From positions 1 to 44,544 of the forward strand of contig JAPLKC010000044.1 in the NCBI GenBank assembly GCA_026388255.1: a stretch of 44,544 nt of DNA, given 5' to 3'. Origin of the DNA: Pseudomonadota bacterium (GTDB taxonomy: Bacteria > Desulfobacterota > Syntrophorhabdia > Syntrophorhabdales > Syntrophorhabdaceae). Positions 36,461 to 44,544 of the stretch are shown one piece after another (position 1 is the first letter of the stretch; the number at the start of each line of letters is the position of its first letter). The notes under the pieces are model-generated. The model saw only the letters and a list, made by a program, of their open reading frames with translations, searched no databases and was not told where the DNA came from. The position numbers were made by a program, and so were the translations under genes.

Positions 36461-37960
36461 ATGGTTAGACAAAATCTGTCAGGGTATTGTTTCTTTGACT
36501 TTGCTCAAAAGGCAAAAAGATCTTTTGTATTGTGGGTTTTGTTGTTTCTCCTGTTTTTTGCGATATCGGCAAGGGCCGAAGAGGGCGGGGTCCCGTCATC
36601 TGAACGCAAGGGCATTCCCATTAAATTCGGCGGTGATGTACGTGTCAGGCAAACTTACTTCGACAATGTTCCATATTACAAGGATGTCCATTTTACCCCA
36701 ACTGATTTTCTTCGCTTAAGGAGCAGATTATGGGTTGAGATAAAACCAACAGAGGATTTGAGCTTTAAGGTCCGGGCAGTGAACGAGTTTAGAAAATATT
36801 TTGAACCGTTTAAGATCCGGGCAGTGAACGAGTTTAGAAAATATTTTGAACCGTCTGACAAAACTTCCTACCGGTTCCCCGACGAGATATTTATAGACCA
36901 ATTATATATGGATATACGAAATCTATGTAACGGTGAACTTGACTTCAGAATAGGAAGGCAGGATATGCGCTATGGAACAGGCAGGATTATTGCAAACGGC
37001 ACCCCTAAAAGTTCAGGGCGCACTGAATATTTCGATGCAATAAAACTCACCTGGAAGGGGATAAAGGATACCCAGATCGATATCATAGGCATTTATAACA
37101 AGCCTACAAATCAATTGATCATCAATTCGCAGGGAAGGGACCTAACGGGCTACCCCGCATCGCGCACATGGATGACGGAAACAGGCGCAGGAATATATAT
37201 TAAAAACAAGACTTTTCCGGATGTGCCTTTTGAGGCGTATAACATTTTTAAACGTGAAAGCAGTTGGGATTACAATGCGGATGACCCTTCCTATTCTCTG
37301 GCAGGCTATCAAACGCTTAACCCCGATACCGACATGATTGAAACCCCGGTGTTAAACTACAACACTATTGGTTTACGGATCATGCCGAAATTTACCGAAG
37401 CCATTGAAGGCAACTTTGAGGCAGCATACCAGTTCGGGCGTTACGAGGGCGGGCCATCCAAAACAGGTTATATGACTGATCTGTATTTAAAATGGAAGAT
37501 GCCGCTTGTGCGTGAAATAAAGCCTGTGATGGGTTTGGGATGGTACTACCTCTCGGGGGCCGATCCGAACACAAAAAAGAATGAGGGTTGGACATCGCCC
37601 TTTGCCCGGGGTGCAGGATACAGTTTGATTTATTCAACTACGCTGAGCTATGAAGATGCTGCAAGGTGGTCGAATATGAGCATGTACTATGCAGATATGA
37701 CAATAACCCCTTTTCAGTGGTTAAAGACCATTTTAACAGTAGGTTATCTCCTTGCCCCGGTAAAAGACGGTCCCGGAGAAGGAAATGTCAGAGGATGGCT
37801 CACCGCAATACAGGCAGATTTTAAGCTTGGTAAAGATCTGCTGAAAAAAAACGATGCGTTGACCGGAAATTTCCGGTTCGAAACCTTAAAGTCCGGCAAT
37901 TACTACTCTGACAATGACTACGCATATTATGCCCGCTGGGAGATTGTTTATACGTTTTGA
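36461..37960 (+). CDS. Outer-membrane barrel, alginate-export/porin family
   Basis: The 499-residue protein has a long signal peptide (about 1-37, cleaved near SARAEEG). An extended beta-barrel follows with many alternating strands, RLRSRLWVEIKP, DFRIGRQDMRYGTGRII, AYQFGRYEGG, and a final aromatic strand ending WEIVYTF, the usual outer-membrane C-terminal signature. The RIGRQ...YGTGR phrase is typical of the alginate-export (AlgE-like) family, but substrate cannot be inferred. ATG 36461 is preferred. The frame is open to TTG 36416. A weak extended -10 (TGATATAGA at 36345-36353) lies upstream. It contains a 45-bp tandem duplication. Confidence 0.85.
   Translation: MVRQNLSGYCFFDFAQKAKRSFVLWVLLFLLFFAISARAEEGGVPSSERKGIPIKFGGDVRVRQTYFDNVPYYKDVHFTPTDFLRLRSRLWVEIKPTEDLSFKVRAVNEFRKYFEPFKIRAVNEFRKYFEPSDKTSYRFPDEIFIDQLYMDIRNLCNGELDFRIGRQDMRYGTGRIIANGTPKSSGRTEYFDAIKLTWKGIKDTQIDIIGIYNKPTNQLIINSQGRDLTGYPASRTWMTETGAGIYIKNKTFPDVPFEAYNIFKRESSWDYNADDPSYSLAGYQTLNPDTDMIETPVLNYNTIGLRIMPKFTEAIEGNFEAAYQFGRYEGGPSKTGYMTDLYLKWKMPLVREIKPVMGLGWYYLSGADPNTKKNEGWTSPFARGAGYSLIYSTTLSYEDAARWSNMSMYYADMTITPFQWLKTILTVGYLLAPVKDGPGEGNVRGWLTAIQADFKLGKDLLKKNDALTGNFRFETLKSGNYYSDNDYAYYARWEIVYTF
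36764..36853 (+). repeat. 45-bp tandem duplication inside the barrel gene
   Basis: The 45-nt units at 36764-36808 and 36809-36853 are identical except one base (GTCC/ATCC, Val to Ile). They encode two copies of a 15-residue strand containing RAVNEFRKYFEP. The duplication is in frame and therefore adds one strand-like unit. Confidence 0.95.
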
Positions 37961-37976
37961 TTTTTCCTGCCCGGTA

Positions 37977-39380
37977 TTACCAGGACTCGCGCTGAAGGCC
38001 GGAAACCCCTTCATATACAATGTCACTTTCTAAAGAGCTTTTTTGTACGTCCTTAAAAACCTGCTTCTTATCAACATTAATGCCCTTTACCACCTTCAGA
38101 TAAAAGCGCATTCTGTCCCTTACACTTATCCGCCCCGGGATTGTCGTATTCAATTGCATCAGCATCCTTTTCAGCCTTTCTTCATCTATGACAGTGAACA
38201 GTATATCTTCCACATCCAGCAGGAGAAATCTGCCGTCATTCAGTACAAATATGTTGCACCCCTTCAGATCCCTGTGGGCGATCTTTTTCTCAAAAAGTGC
38301 TGCAAAGAATTGCGCGAGCGTTTTGATAAAGGCTGTTTTTGCGCCTTTGCTCATATGGTCATAAGTCTTATCAAGGTATCTATCGAGTTCAATACCTGAA
38401 CCGGTGAGGTCTTCCATGGCGACATATCCCCAGGAAAAGAGGGAATGACGTTTAACACAGTATGGCTCAGGTGTTACGCAGAGGTCTAAATATTTCACTG
38501 CAACATGGTTTTTCCACGCCAGTTGGAGTCTTCTTTTACTGCGGTAATACTTCCGTATATGGTCGTTATGCCTCTCGACTATGATCTTTTTATCTTTCTT
38601 TATTAACTGAACAGGATCGCTGTCAACAGGAATTTTCTTCCCTGCCATACAGGTATAATCTCCCCTGACAACTATCTTTGACGTATTTTCAAAGGCCCTT
38701 TCCTGTTTTTTTCTGATCCACCTTTTCCACAACCTTCCCATTTCTTTTTCAACGGATGCTCTTATGTCCTGCTCTCCATATTGGCTGAAGAAAAGTGTTT
38801 TTTCATCTGCTGTCATGCCACCATACAGCATGGTGATTGCATGGGACAGGCTTGACACCTCATCTTTCAAGCTGACACGTCCTTTAACCTGCATTTTATG
38901 CAAATCGATGAGATATAGATTTTCATTATGAATGATAATATTATTCAGATGGAGATCGTTGTGAACCACCATTTGTGTCTTTAAGGTTCTTAAAAGGTCT
39001 GCAAGCTTCAGGAGGAGCCCTGCCCGGTCTTTGCTCTCAAGGAATACATTGACAAATGTATCCCCCTCTATCCGTTCCTGAATAATATATGAACCTCTGT
39101 CTGAAATACCATACCCGAGCGGTTGGGGAGTCATGACAGAGAGCGCAAGGAGCCTTTTCCCTGCAAGGTATTCCTTCCTGCCTCTCGGCGATACCCTGTT
39201 TCTTATGAAGCCGACATTTCCCTTTTCCTTGAAGAATTTTATAAAGATTCCTTTGTCCTTATAATCGCATGTAAAGTATCCTCTCTTTACCTCTTCCTGT
39301 AAGGGAAGACCATCCAACAGGGCAACCATTCCGCTGTCATCTAAAAACCATTTTATGTTGTTGAACTTTGGAGTTTTCAT
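37977..39380 (-). CDS. Tandem protein-kinase-fold LPS kinase (two catalytic domains)
   Basis: The 467-residue protein contains two kinase-like catalytic loops. The first is VVHNDLHLNN (His140, Asp142) with metal-binding LIDLHK. The second is AHRDLKGCN (His369, Asp371) with LLDVEDI. Each belongs to the WaaP/InaA/Kdo-kinase-like group, which phosphorylates LPS core or Kdo sugars. Single-domain versions are about 230-270 residues, so this is a fusion of two. An upstream glycosyltransferase overlaps it by 4 nt (ATGA), and a carbamoyltransferase lies beyond. The gene converges with the barrel gene, 17 nt apart. Confidence 0.85.
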   Translation of the reverse strand: MKTPKFNNIKWFLDDSGMVALLDGLPLQEEVKRGYFTCDYKDKGIFIKFFKEKGNVGFIRNRVSPRGRKEYLAGKRLLALSVMTPQPLGYGISDRGSYIIQERIEGDTFVNVFLESKDRAGLLLKLADLLRTLKTQMVVHNDLHLNNIIIHNENLYLIDLHKMQVKGRVSLKDEVSSLSHAITMLYGGMTADEKTLFFSQYGEQDIRASVEKEMGRLWKRWIRKKQERAFENTSKIVVRGDYTCMAGKKIPVDSDPVQLIKKDKKIIVERHNDHIRKYYRSKRRLQLAWKNHVAVKYLDLCVTPEPYCVKRHSLFSWGYVAMEDLTGSGIELDRYLDKTYDHMSKGAKTAFIKTLAQFFAALFEKKIAHRDLKGCNIFVLNDGRFLLLDVEDILFTVIDEERLKRMLMQLNTTIPGRISVRDRMRFYLKVVKGINVDKKQVFKDVQKSSLESDIVYEGVSGLQRESW

Positions 39381-40342
39381 AGGCTGCCTATTATTTTCGC
39401 CACTTCAGGACCCCAGGACTTCAAGGAGTATTTTGCTTCTATGTGTTCCCTTGCGGTATTCCCTATTCTGCTTCTTAAGGCCGTATCCTTTGAGAGCGCC
39501 TCTACAGCGTCCTTCCACCCGGCCGGATCATCCTGCAAAAAACCGTTTACCCCGTCTTCTATTATATCATTTACAACACCAACGGGATGGGCTATGGACG
39601 GAAGCCCCGACGCCATATACTGAATGAGCTTAAGCCCGCACTTACCCTGTGACCATATATCATCCCTTGCAGGCATAATCCCTGCATCGAAGCTCAAAAG
39701 TAACGATTTTTCTTTATCTTTCTCCCACTTTTCAAATATTATCCCCTTCTCCTCCATGCCTGAAGGCTTGTCTGCCACAAATTTAAATATTATATGCCTG
39801 TTATGGCGAAAAGAAAGAAAAAATTCCTTTATATCGGAAAGATACTTTAACGTGGAACTGCTTCCCATCCAGCCCACCACAAATGGTTTGTGCTCTTCGT
39901 GTACCTTCACAGGATATTCGTCGGTATCAACGACTGTGGGTACATAATATGCACCTGTGTCCCTGTGCTTTTTTGCCTCATCAAGGAGGAAGGAGTTCCC
40001 GCAAAATACGGCATCGGCACATTGCACCGTCATCTTAAAACGGAACCTTCTGGTTACACTCTCTTTCCTTGTTCCGTACATAACAGCGTCATCATAGTCG
40101 TAGACAATCTTTTTTGCGCATTGCCTTAAGGCAAAAAGTTTCAGGGGATTTAAAAGTAACCTCTGCAGATAGACAACGTCTGCCTGGCTTGCCTGTTTCA
40201 GAACCTTTGAGAAGCCGGTTTTGGTCGTAAGGAGTTCAATTTCAAACCCCTTTTCTGCAAGATACGGGAAATATTGGTGAATTCTGTAGCCTTTCGGATT
40301 TTCAGGTGTAAATATATTGTGGGTAAAGAAGAGTATTTTCAT
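39377..40342 (-). CDS. Glycosyltransferase, GT4-like
   Basis: The 321-residue GT-B fold enzyme starts MKILFFTHN, has a GYRIHQYFPYLAEKGFEIEL acceptor side, VGWMGSSSTLKYLSD linking the second Rossmann domain, and the donor-binding motif GLKLIQYMASGLPSIAHPVG (family EX7E region with an unusual K-x-x-Q form). The donor sugar cannot be read. It sits between a carbamoyltransferase and a tandem kinase, consistent with LPS core or other surface-glycan assembly. Confidence 0.85.
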   Translation of the reverse strand: MKILFFTHNIFTPENPKGYRIHQYFPYLAEKGFEIELLTTKTGFSKVLKQASQADVVYLQRLLLNPLKLFALRQCAKKIVYDYDDAVMYGTRKESVTRRFRFKMTVQCADAVFCGNSFLLDEAKKHRDTGAYYVPTVVDTDEYPVKVHEEHKPFVVGWMGSSSTLKYLSDIKEFFLSFRHNRHIIFKFVADKPSGMEEKGIIFEKWEKDKEKSLLLSFDAGIMPARDDIWSQGKCGLKLIQYMASGLPSIAHPVGVVNDIIEDGVNGFLQDDPAGWKDAVEALSKDTALRSRIGNTAREHIEAKYSLKSWGPEVAKIIGSL

Positions 40343-40363
40343 TAGCTGCTTGCCTGAGGCAAT

Positions 40364-42151
40364 CTATGAATTATTTTTAAAGAAACATTTGAAATATTTT
40401 CTAAAATCAGTTCTAAAATCCGTTGCCTTCAATTTATTTTCATCTATGACAGGCTTGCCAATAAGTTCCTTCGGCCCTGAGGCTTCTATAAAATAGTCTT
40501 CAATAATCAGGTAATCCATTTCTGTAGACATAAAACATTTCAGGGCATCGGCAGGGGTCTCCACTATGGGTTCCCCGGCAATATTAAAGGAGGTATTTAA
40601 TATGACGGGAACACCGGTGATCTTACGGAATTCTTCTATCAGGTCATAGAATCTGCCGTTGTCTTCACGGGTGACGGTCTGCACGCGGGCAGTGTTGTCA
40701 ACATGTGTTATTGAAGGGACAACTTTGCGCTTGTCCTCTTTCACTTCAGCTATAAGCAGCATATAAGGGCTTTCGCATGTAAGTTCAAAGTAATCCGATA
40801 CGTATTCCTTAAGAATGGATGGGGCAAAAGGACGGAAGGCCTCGCGGTGTTTTACCCGTGCATTAAGGATATCTTTCATGTCAGGTTTTCCCGGATCACA
40901 GATAATGCTCCTGTGTCCCAGGGCACGGGGGCCTATCTCGCTGCCGCCTTCAAACCATCCGAGGATCTTGCCTTCTGCCAGAAGTTTCGCAGCCTTTTGT
41001 GCAACGTTCTGTTCTTTACTGAATTTTATATGGGTAGTGCTATTCAGGGCTGATAGAATCTCTTCTTCGCTGTAGCGTCTCCCTGTGTAAGCATTTTTGA
41101 ATTTATACTTTTTCGGCTCCTCGTTGTTCAACATGTGGGCGCCATGCAGGGCGCACCCCAGCGCTATACCCGTGTCACATGCGGCAGGCTGCACAAAGAT
41201 ATTCTCAAAGGGTGTATTATCGAGAATTTTCTTGTTTGCTACGCTGTTTAACCCCACTCCGCCAGCATAACAGAGGTTTTTCGAGGGGCTTATCTTATAA
41301 AGATGCCCGGCAATCTCTATGAGTGCCTTCTCAAGGGCGTCCTGTACTTCAAAGGTAATTGCCGTATATACTTCATCAGGAAGTTTCCCCTTGTCCCTCT
41401 TGGGGATATCAGGATAATACATTTTCTGGAAATGATCGATGTGTCTCACGAAGTTCTTTTCGCTGGGTATCAACACGGCGCCGTCAACAATCTCATAGAA
41501 ATTCCTACGGTAGCGCCCGTCGGTATGCTCACCATACGGCGCGAGACCCATGACCTTGCCTGAGCCGAAATCACCGAAGCCGACGAATACGGATGTGCCC
41601 ATGTAGAGGAGGCCAAGGCCATTAGTGAATCCGGGCATGGCATAATCCTTCCTGATCGTATGAAGCCTGCCGTCTATTGCCCTGTAAAAAGATTGTACCT
41701 CTTCAAACTTTTTCTGTATCTTTTTATCTATAACCCTGAAGATGAAAGGGGTTTTAGCACCCGCATCAACATCGGCGGCATTACTGCCCAGCCCGTCTAC
41801 CACCATGACAGCGGCTTCGTCAAAAGGGGACGGATAAAAGGCGCTTGCAGCATGGGCTGCATGATGCGATATGGTATGGACCTTTCCTTTGTAATCAAGC
41901 TCGGAACGGATCATCTCGATCTCTTTGTTTTTCCCGTCCTTTCCGATCCTTGTAACGCCTACGATCAGATCTATATTGCCTATATTCTTCAGACCGGCGG
42001 TTTCGAGGAGATAACGAACAGATTTATGAGGGAAAGCCCCGGAATGTTTCTGTCTGTTAAGACGCTCTTCACCTATGGCGAGGAGTTGGCCTCCCGATAT
42101 CAGGGTTGCACCTGTGTCGTGCCCGAAGGTATGAATGCCTAATATATTCAT
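40364..42151 (-). CDS. NodU/CmcH/TobZ-family carbamoyltransferase
   Basis: This is a 595-residue carbamoyltransferase. The N-terminal YrdC/ASKHA-like domain starts NILGIHTFGHDTGATLI and has HHAAHAASAF with VMVVDGLGS. The middle has GGVGLNSVANKKI and GPRALGHRSI. The C-terminal domain carries DNTARVQTV, LNTSFNIAGEPIVETP and DAL. It transfers a carbamoyl group from carbamoyl phosphate, via carbamoyl-AMP, to sugar hydroxyls of antibiotics, Nod factors or surface glycans. It is first in the - strand operon with the glycosyltransferase (21-nt gap, holding a TTGCCT-G-AGGCAA palindrome) and the tandem kinase, suggesting carbamoylated surface sugars. Confidence 0.92.
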   Translation of the reverse strand: MNILGIHTFGHDTGATLISGGQLLAIGEERLNRQKHSGAFPHKSVRYLLETAGLKNIGNIDLIVGVTRIGKDGKNKEIEMIRSELDYKGKVHTISHHAAHAASAFYPSPFDEAAVMVVDGLGSNAADVDAGAKTPFIFRVIDKKIQKKFEEVQSFYRAIDGRLHTIRKDYAMPGFTNGLGLLYMGTSVFVGFGDFGSGKVMGLAPYGEHTDGRYRRNFYEIVDGAVLIPSEKNFVRHIDHFQKMYYPDIPKRDKGKLPDEVYTAITFEVQDALEKALIEIAGHLYKISPSKNLCYAGGVGLNSVANKKILDNTPFENIFVQPAACDTGIALGCALHGAHMLNNEEPKKYKFKNAYTGRRYSEEEILSALNSTTHIKFSKEQNVAQKAAKLLAEGKILGWFEGGSEIGPRALGHRSIICDPGKPDMKDILNARVKHREAFRPFAPSILKEYVSDYFELTCESPYMLLIAEVKEDKRKVVPSITHVDNTARVQTVTREDNGRFYDLIEEFRKITGVPVILNTSFNIAGEPIVETPADALKCFMSTEMDYLIIEDYFIEASGPKELIGKPVIDENKLKATDFRTDFRKYFKCFFKNNS

Positions 42152-42569
42152 AATTTATTTGAATTTTTAATATAACAAAACCACCGGGCACAGTCAATAG
42201 ATTCCAACTGCCTGGAGCTTCCTCAATTTTCTCACTTGCTGTGGCCGGAGCACTGTCTTACTCCCTGCTCAACTGCGGGTCGTGCGCTCGATTACCCACT
42301 ATCGGCCTTGCATGTATATGAAAAACTTACTTGACAAAGTTAACATCCAGGTTAACAAATAACCAGAAATATGGAATTTTCCTAAACCTCATAGTATATT
42401 GTGTGATAATGACAATCAAGCACATATACCACGCTGCCTACTCTATATACAATTTAGTGGAAACAACTGTGCTTTCACATGAATATACATTGACACCTCA
42501 ACATATCTACTATAGCATTCTTAATGTATTAATATATCCCGGCACTATTTGTCACCATAGGGAGACCAG
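42152..42569. other. 418-nt gene-free region between divergent units, with GTTAACA repeat
   Basis: No gene is supported. It contains a direct repeat GTTAACA (42339-42345 and 42351-42357, 12-nt period) just after TTGACA (42331-42336), with no good -10 box after it. A second TTGACA (42491-42496) precedes the kinase by about 75 nt, but its nearest -10-like TATAGC is 15 nt away. A GC-richer stretch 42200-42310 matches nothing I recognise. Confidence 0.4.
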
Positions 42570-44544
42570 ATGAAAGATCCATCCAGGACAAATCAGGAAC
42601 TGACCAAAGAGGTATCTGCCTTAAAACAGCAAATCATAAAACTGGAACAATCGGAATCCGGACACAAAAAGGCCGAGGACGAACTGCGAAGGAGCGAGGA
42701 TAAATACCGTACATTGGTTGAAACAACCGGCACAGGTTTTGTTATTATTGATAAGGACGGCTTAGTGCTTGATGCAAATCTCGAATATGTGCGTCTTACC
42801 GGACACCATGATTTGAGTGAAATAGTCGGCAGAAGCGTCATAGAATGGACTGCCGATTCAGAAAAAGGGAAAAATTCAGCGGCAATCAAAGCCACCCTTG
42901 AGAAAGGATACACAAGAAACCTGGAAATTGACTACGTGGATTCAAAAGGTAATATCACCCCCATTGAGATCAATGCAACATCCATGGAAATAGAGGGAAA
43001 AATACAAACTATAACGATATGTCGTGACATCACCGAACGCAAGCGGGTGGAAGAGGAACTGCTGGAAAGCGAATCCAAATTCCGCGCCCTTGCAGAAAGT
43101 TCTTCTTCTGCAATATTTCTTATTCAGGGCACGAAATATATTTATATTAATCCTGCATTCGAGTCGATCATTGGCTATACGATGGAAGACCTCGCCGATA
43201 TGAATTTCTGGGATTTTACGCATCCGGATATGCGGGAGTTGATAAGGAGCAGGGGCCTTGATCGCATCAGCAGGGGCATTGATCGCATCAGCAGGGGCAT
43301 TGATCGCATCAAAGGACAAGATCCACCATCAAGGTACGAAATTAAATTCATTGCCAAGAATGGCCAGGTGAAATGGGTTGATTATTCTGCTACTGTCGTC
43401 GAATTGAATAACAAACCGACTATCATGGGATCGACATTTGATATTACCGAGCGTAAGCGGGCGGAAGAGGAACTGCTGGAGAGCGAGGAACGGTTCAGGG
43501 CATTTATGGACAACATGCCCGGTATGGTGATAATCAAGGACAAAGAGTCGAGACCTCTGTTCTTTAATCAAAAATTCAGCAATATGTTCCCCGCAAATGA
43601 ATGGCTGGGCAAGATACCAGAGGAAACCTTCCCTTCGGAAATTGCTGGCTCCATGCGTGAAAATGATCTAAAGGCTTTGTCGGAAGGTTTTGTATCGTAC
43701 GAGGAAGAGTGGCACGACAAAAATGATTGCTTACGAGTTCTTGAAACCAGGAAGTTCTCTATTAACCAAAAAAACAAGGCACCGGTCCTTGGTGTCATTA
43801 TTACTGACATCACTTCCCGCAAACAAGCCGAGGAGGAAAAACGAATTCTGCAGGAGCGTCTGCAGCACGCGGATAAGATGGAGGCCATCGGCACCCTTGC
43901 AGGCGGCATCGCCCACGACTTCAACAATCTGCTCATGGGGATTCAGGGCTACGCTTCCCTCGCGTTACTGGAGCTCGATCCCTCCCATCCCAATTATGAG
44001 CGGCTTAAAAGGATTGAAGCGCAGGTGCAAAGCGGGGCGGATTTAACCAGACAACTGCTGGGGTTTGCCCGCGGGGGAAGATATGAGGTAAAGACCGCGG
44101 ATATGAACGATATTCTTGAAAAGAGTTCCTCGATGTTCGGCAGAACCAAGAAGGAAATCACCATCCATCGGAAATACGCGAAAGATCTCTTTACCGTGGA
44201 GGTTGACCGGGGGCAGATGGAGCAGGTATTTATGAATCTGTATGTGAATGCCTGGCAGGCCATGCGCGGGGGCGGAGAGATCTACCTGGAGACAGAGAAC
44301 GTTCTTCTGAATGATGAACAGGCGTTTCCCTATGCCGTCAAACCCGGGAACTATATCAGGATATCCATGACAGACACCGGCACAGGGATGGATGAGAAGA
44401 CCCGTGAACGGATCTTTGATCCTTTTTTCACCACAAAGGAAATGGGAAGGGGGACCGGCCTGGGACTGGCAACGGTCTATGGGATCATCAAGGGGCATAA
44501 CGGTTTTATCAATGTAGACAGCTCTCCCGGTCACGGGACAACAT
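42570..44544 (+). CDS. PAS-domain hybrid-type histidine kinase, 3' end cut by window
   Basis: The frame from ATG 42570 stays open to the window edge (658 codons). It has an N-terminal coiled coil, three PAS domains (about 45-160, 165-290, 300-420) joined by [12 protein letters not shown] linkers, a HisKA-like dimerisation helix with phospho-acceptor His449 in [11 protein letters not shown], and a HATPase domain with [19 protein letters not shown] and [11 protein letters not shown]. The GG(I/A)AHDFNN histidine box is typical of kinases that often end in a receiver domain. That part is beyond the window. Any response regulator is unknown. GGGAG precedes the ATG. PAS2 contains a 21-bp tandem repeat. 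Confidence 0.9.
   Translation, partial: MKDPSRTNQELTKEVSALKQQIIKLEQSESGHKKAEDELRRSEDKYRTLVETTGTGFVIIDKDGLVLDANLEYVRLTGHHDLSEIVGRSVIEWTADSEKGKNSAAIKATLEKGYTRNLEIDYVDSKGNITPIEINATSMEIEGKIQTITICRDITERKRVEEELLESESKFRALAESSSSAIFLIQGTKYIYINPAFESIIGYTMEDLADMNFWDFTHPDMRELIRSRGLDRISRGIDRISRGIDRIKGQDPPSRYEIKFIAKNGQVKWVDYSATVVELNNKPTIMGSTFDITERKRAEEELLESEERFRAFMDNMPGMVIIKDKESRPLFFNQKFSNMFPANEWLGKIPEETFPSEIAGSMRENDLKALSEGFVSYEEEWHDKNDCLRVLETRKFSINQKNKAPVLGVIITDITSRKQAEEEKRILQERLQHADKMEAIGTLAGGIAHDFNNLLMGIQGYASLALLELDPSHPNYERLKRIEAQVQSGADLTRQLLGFARGGRYEVKTADMNDILEKSSSMFGRTKKEITIHRKYAKDLFTVEVDRGQMEQVFMNLYVNAWQAMRGGGEIYLETENVLLNDEQAFPYAVKPGNYIRISMTDTGTGMDEKTRERIFDPFFTTKEMGRGTGLGLATVYGIIKGHNGFINVDSSPGHGTT
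43248..43310 (+). repeat. Triple 21-bp tandem repeat inside the second PAS domain
   Basis: The units at 43248-43268, 43269-43289 and 43290-43310 are identical except for one base (CTT/ATT) and encode [21 protein letters not shown]. They precede [10 protein letters not shown]. The length change is in frame and lengthens one PAS loop by 14 residues. Confidence 0.95.

Noticed and set aside
42541-42555. Sigma-54 promoter (GGCAC...GTCAC) before the PAS kinase
   Set aside because: The -12 part lacks the conserved GC and the site is only about 15 nt from the start codon.

Overview
The window looks like a contiguous piece of chromosome from an anaerobic, Gram-negative bacterium of the Desulfobacterota (former Deltaproteobacteria) type. 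This is inferred from the gene order pyrG-kdsA-kdsD-lptC/A-lptB-rpoN-hpf-ptsN-hprK-rapZ-PTS, from LPS export and Kdo genes, from HprK and RapZ together with sigma-54, and from an oxygen-sensitive indolepyruvate:ferredoxin oxidoreductase. Base composition is moderately AT-rich and genes are tightly packed, often with 4-nt ATGA overlaps. I cannot name a species.

Layout. (1) 1-700: a ParB-like partition gene, cut by the window edge and broken by two in-frame stops. (2) 929-11276, + strand, probably one long transcription unit: alaC, hom and an ApgM-type phosphatase-superfamily enzyme (plausibly the homoserine kinase), a CTP synthase gene interrupted by one in-frame TGA, kdsA, kdsD, an LptC-LptA fusion, lptB and rpoN. 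(3) 11283-16782, +: a promoter and hairpin, then hpf, ptsN, hprK, rapZ, an EIIA-Man protein, HPr and enzyme I. This is a regulatory PTS with no sugar permease in view. (4) 16848-20420, +: metK, ahcY and a PfkB kinase, i.e. the activated-methyl cycle with probable adenosine removal. (5) 20944-30002, - strand: M16 double peptidase, iorBA, M20 peptidase, a REC-GGDEF diguanylate cyclase, a 30-residue lysine-rich gene with its own consensus promoter and terminator, an Nfu-like protein, a DUF4177-like protein and a small lipoprotein. (6) 30057-31702, +: hydrolase, release-factor-like rescue protein and a small charged protein. (7) 31735-36299: a divergently oriented cysteine-rich membrane protein, then a four-gene operon bounded by a perfect sigma-70-type promoter and a strong terminator. 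It encodes a secreted DUF4384 protein, a glycine-zipper lipoprotein, a secreted caspase-like protease and a TPR lipoprotein. (8) 36461-44544: an outer-membrane barrel, an LPS/glycan-decoration operon (carbamoyltransferase, glycosyltransferase, tandem-domain kinase) on the - strand, and a PAS histidine kinase running off the end.

The most interesting candidate system is the four-gene caspase operon at 32474-36299. Two of its proteins share a short K-D-I-V-hydrophobic-acidic motif, which in the protease lies between the p20 catalytic Cys and the p10 part, where caspase-like enzymes are often processed. Other notable points are the TGA inside pyrG, the promoter/terminator-framed 30-codon gene at 28896-28988, and four very recent tandem duplications with 7-, 15-, 21- and 45-bp units, three of them in coding sequence and one just before a start codon.

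All protein assignments come from reading motifs and remembered family sequences. No database search was run.
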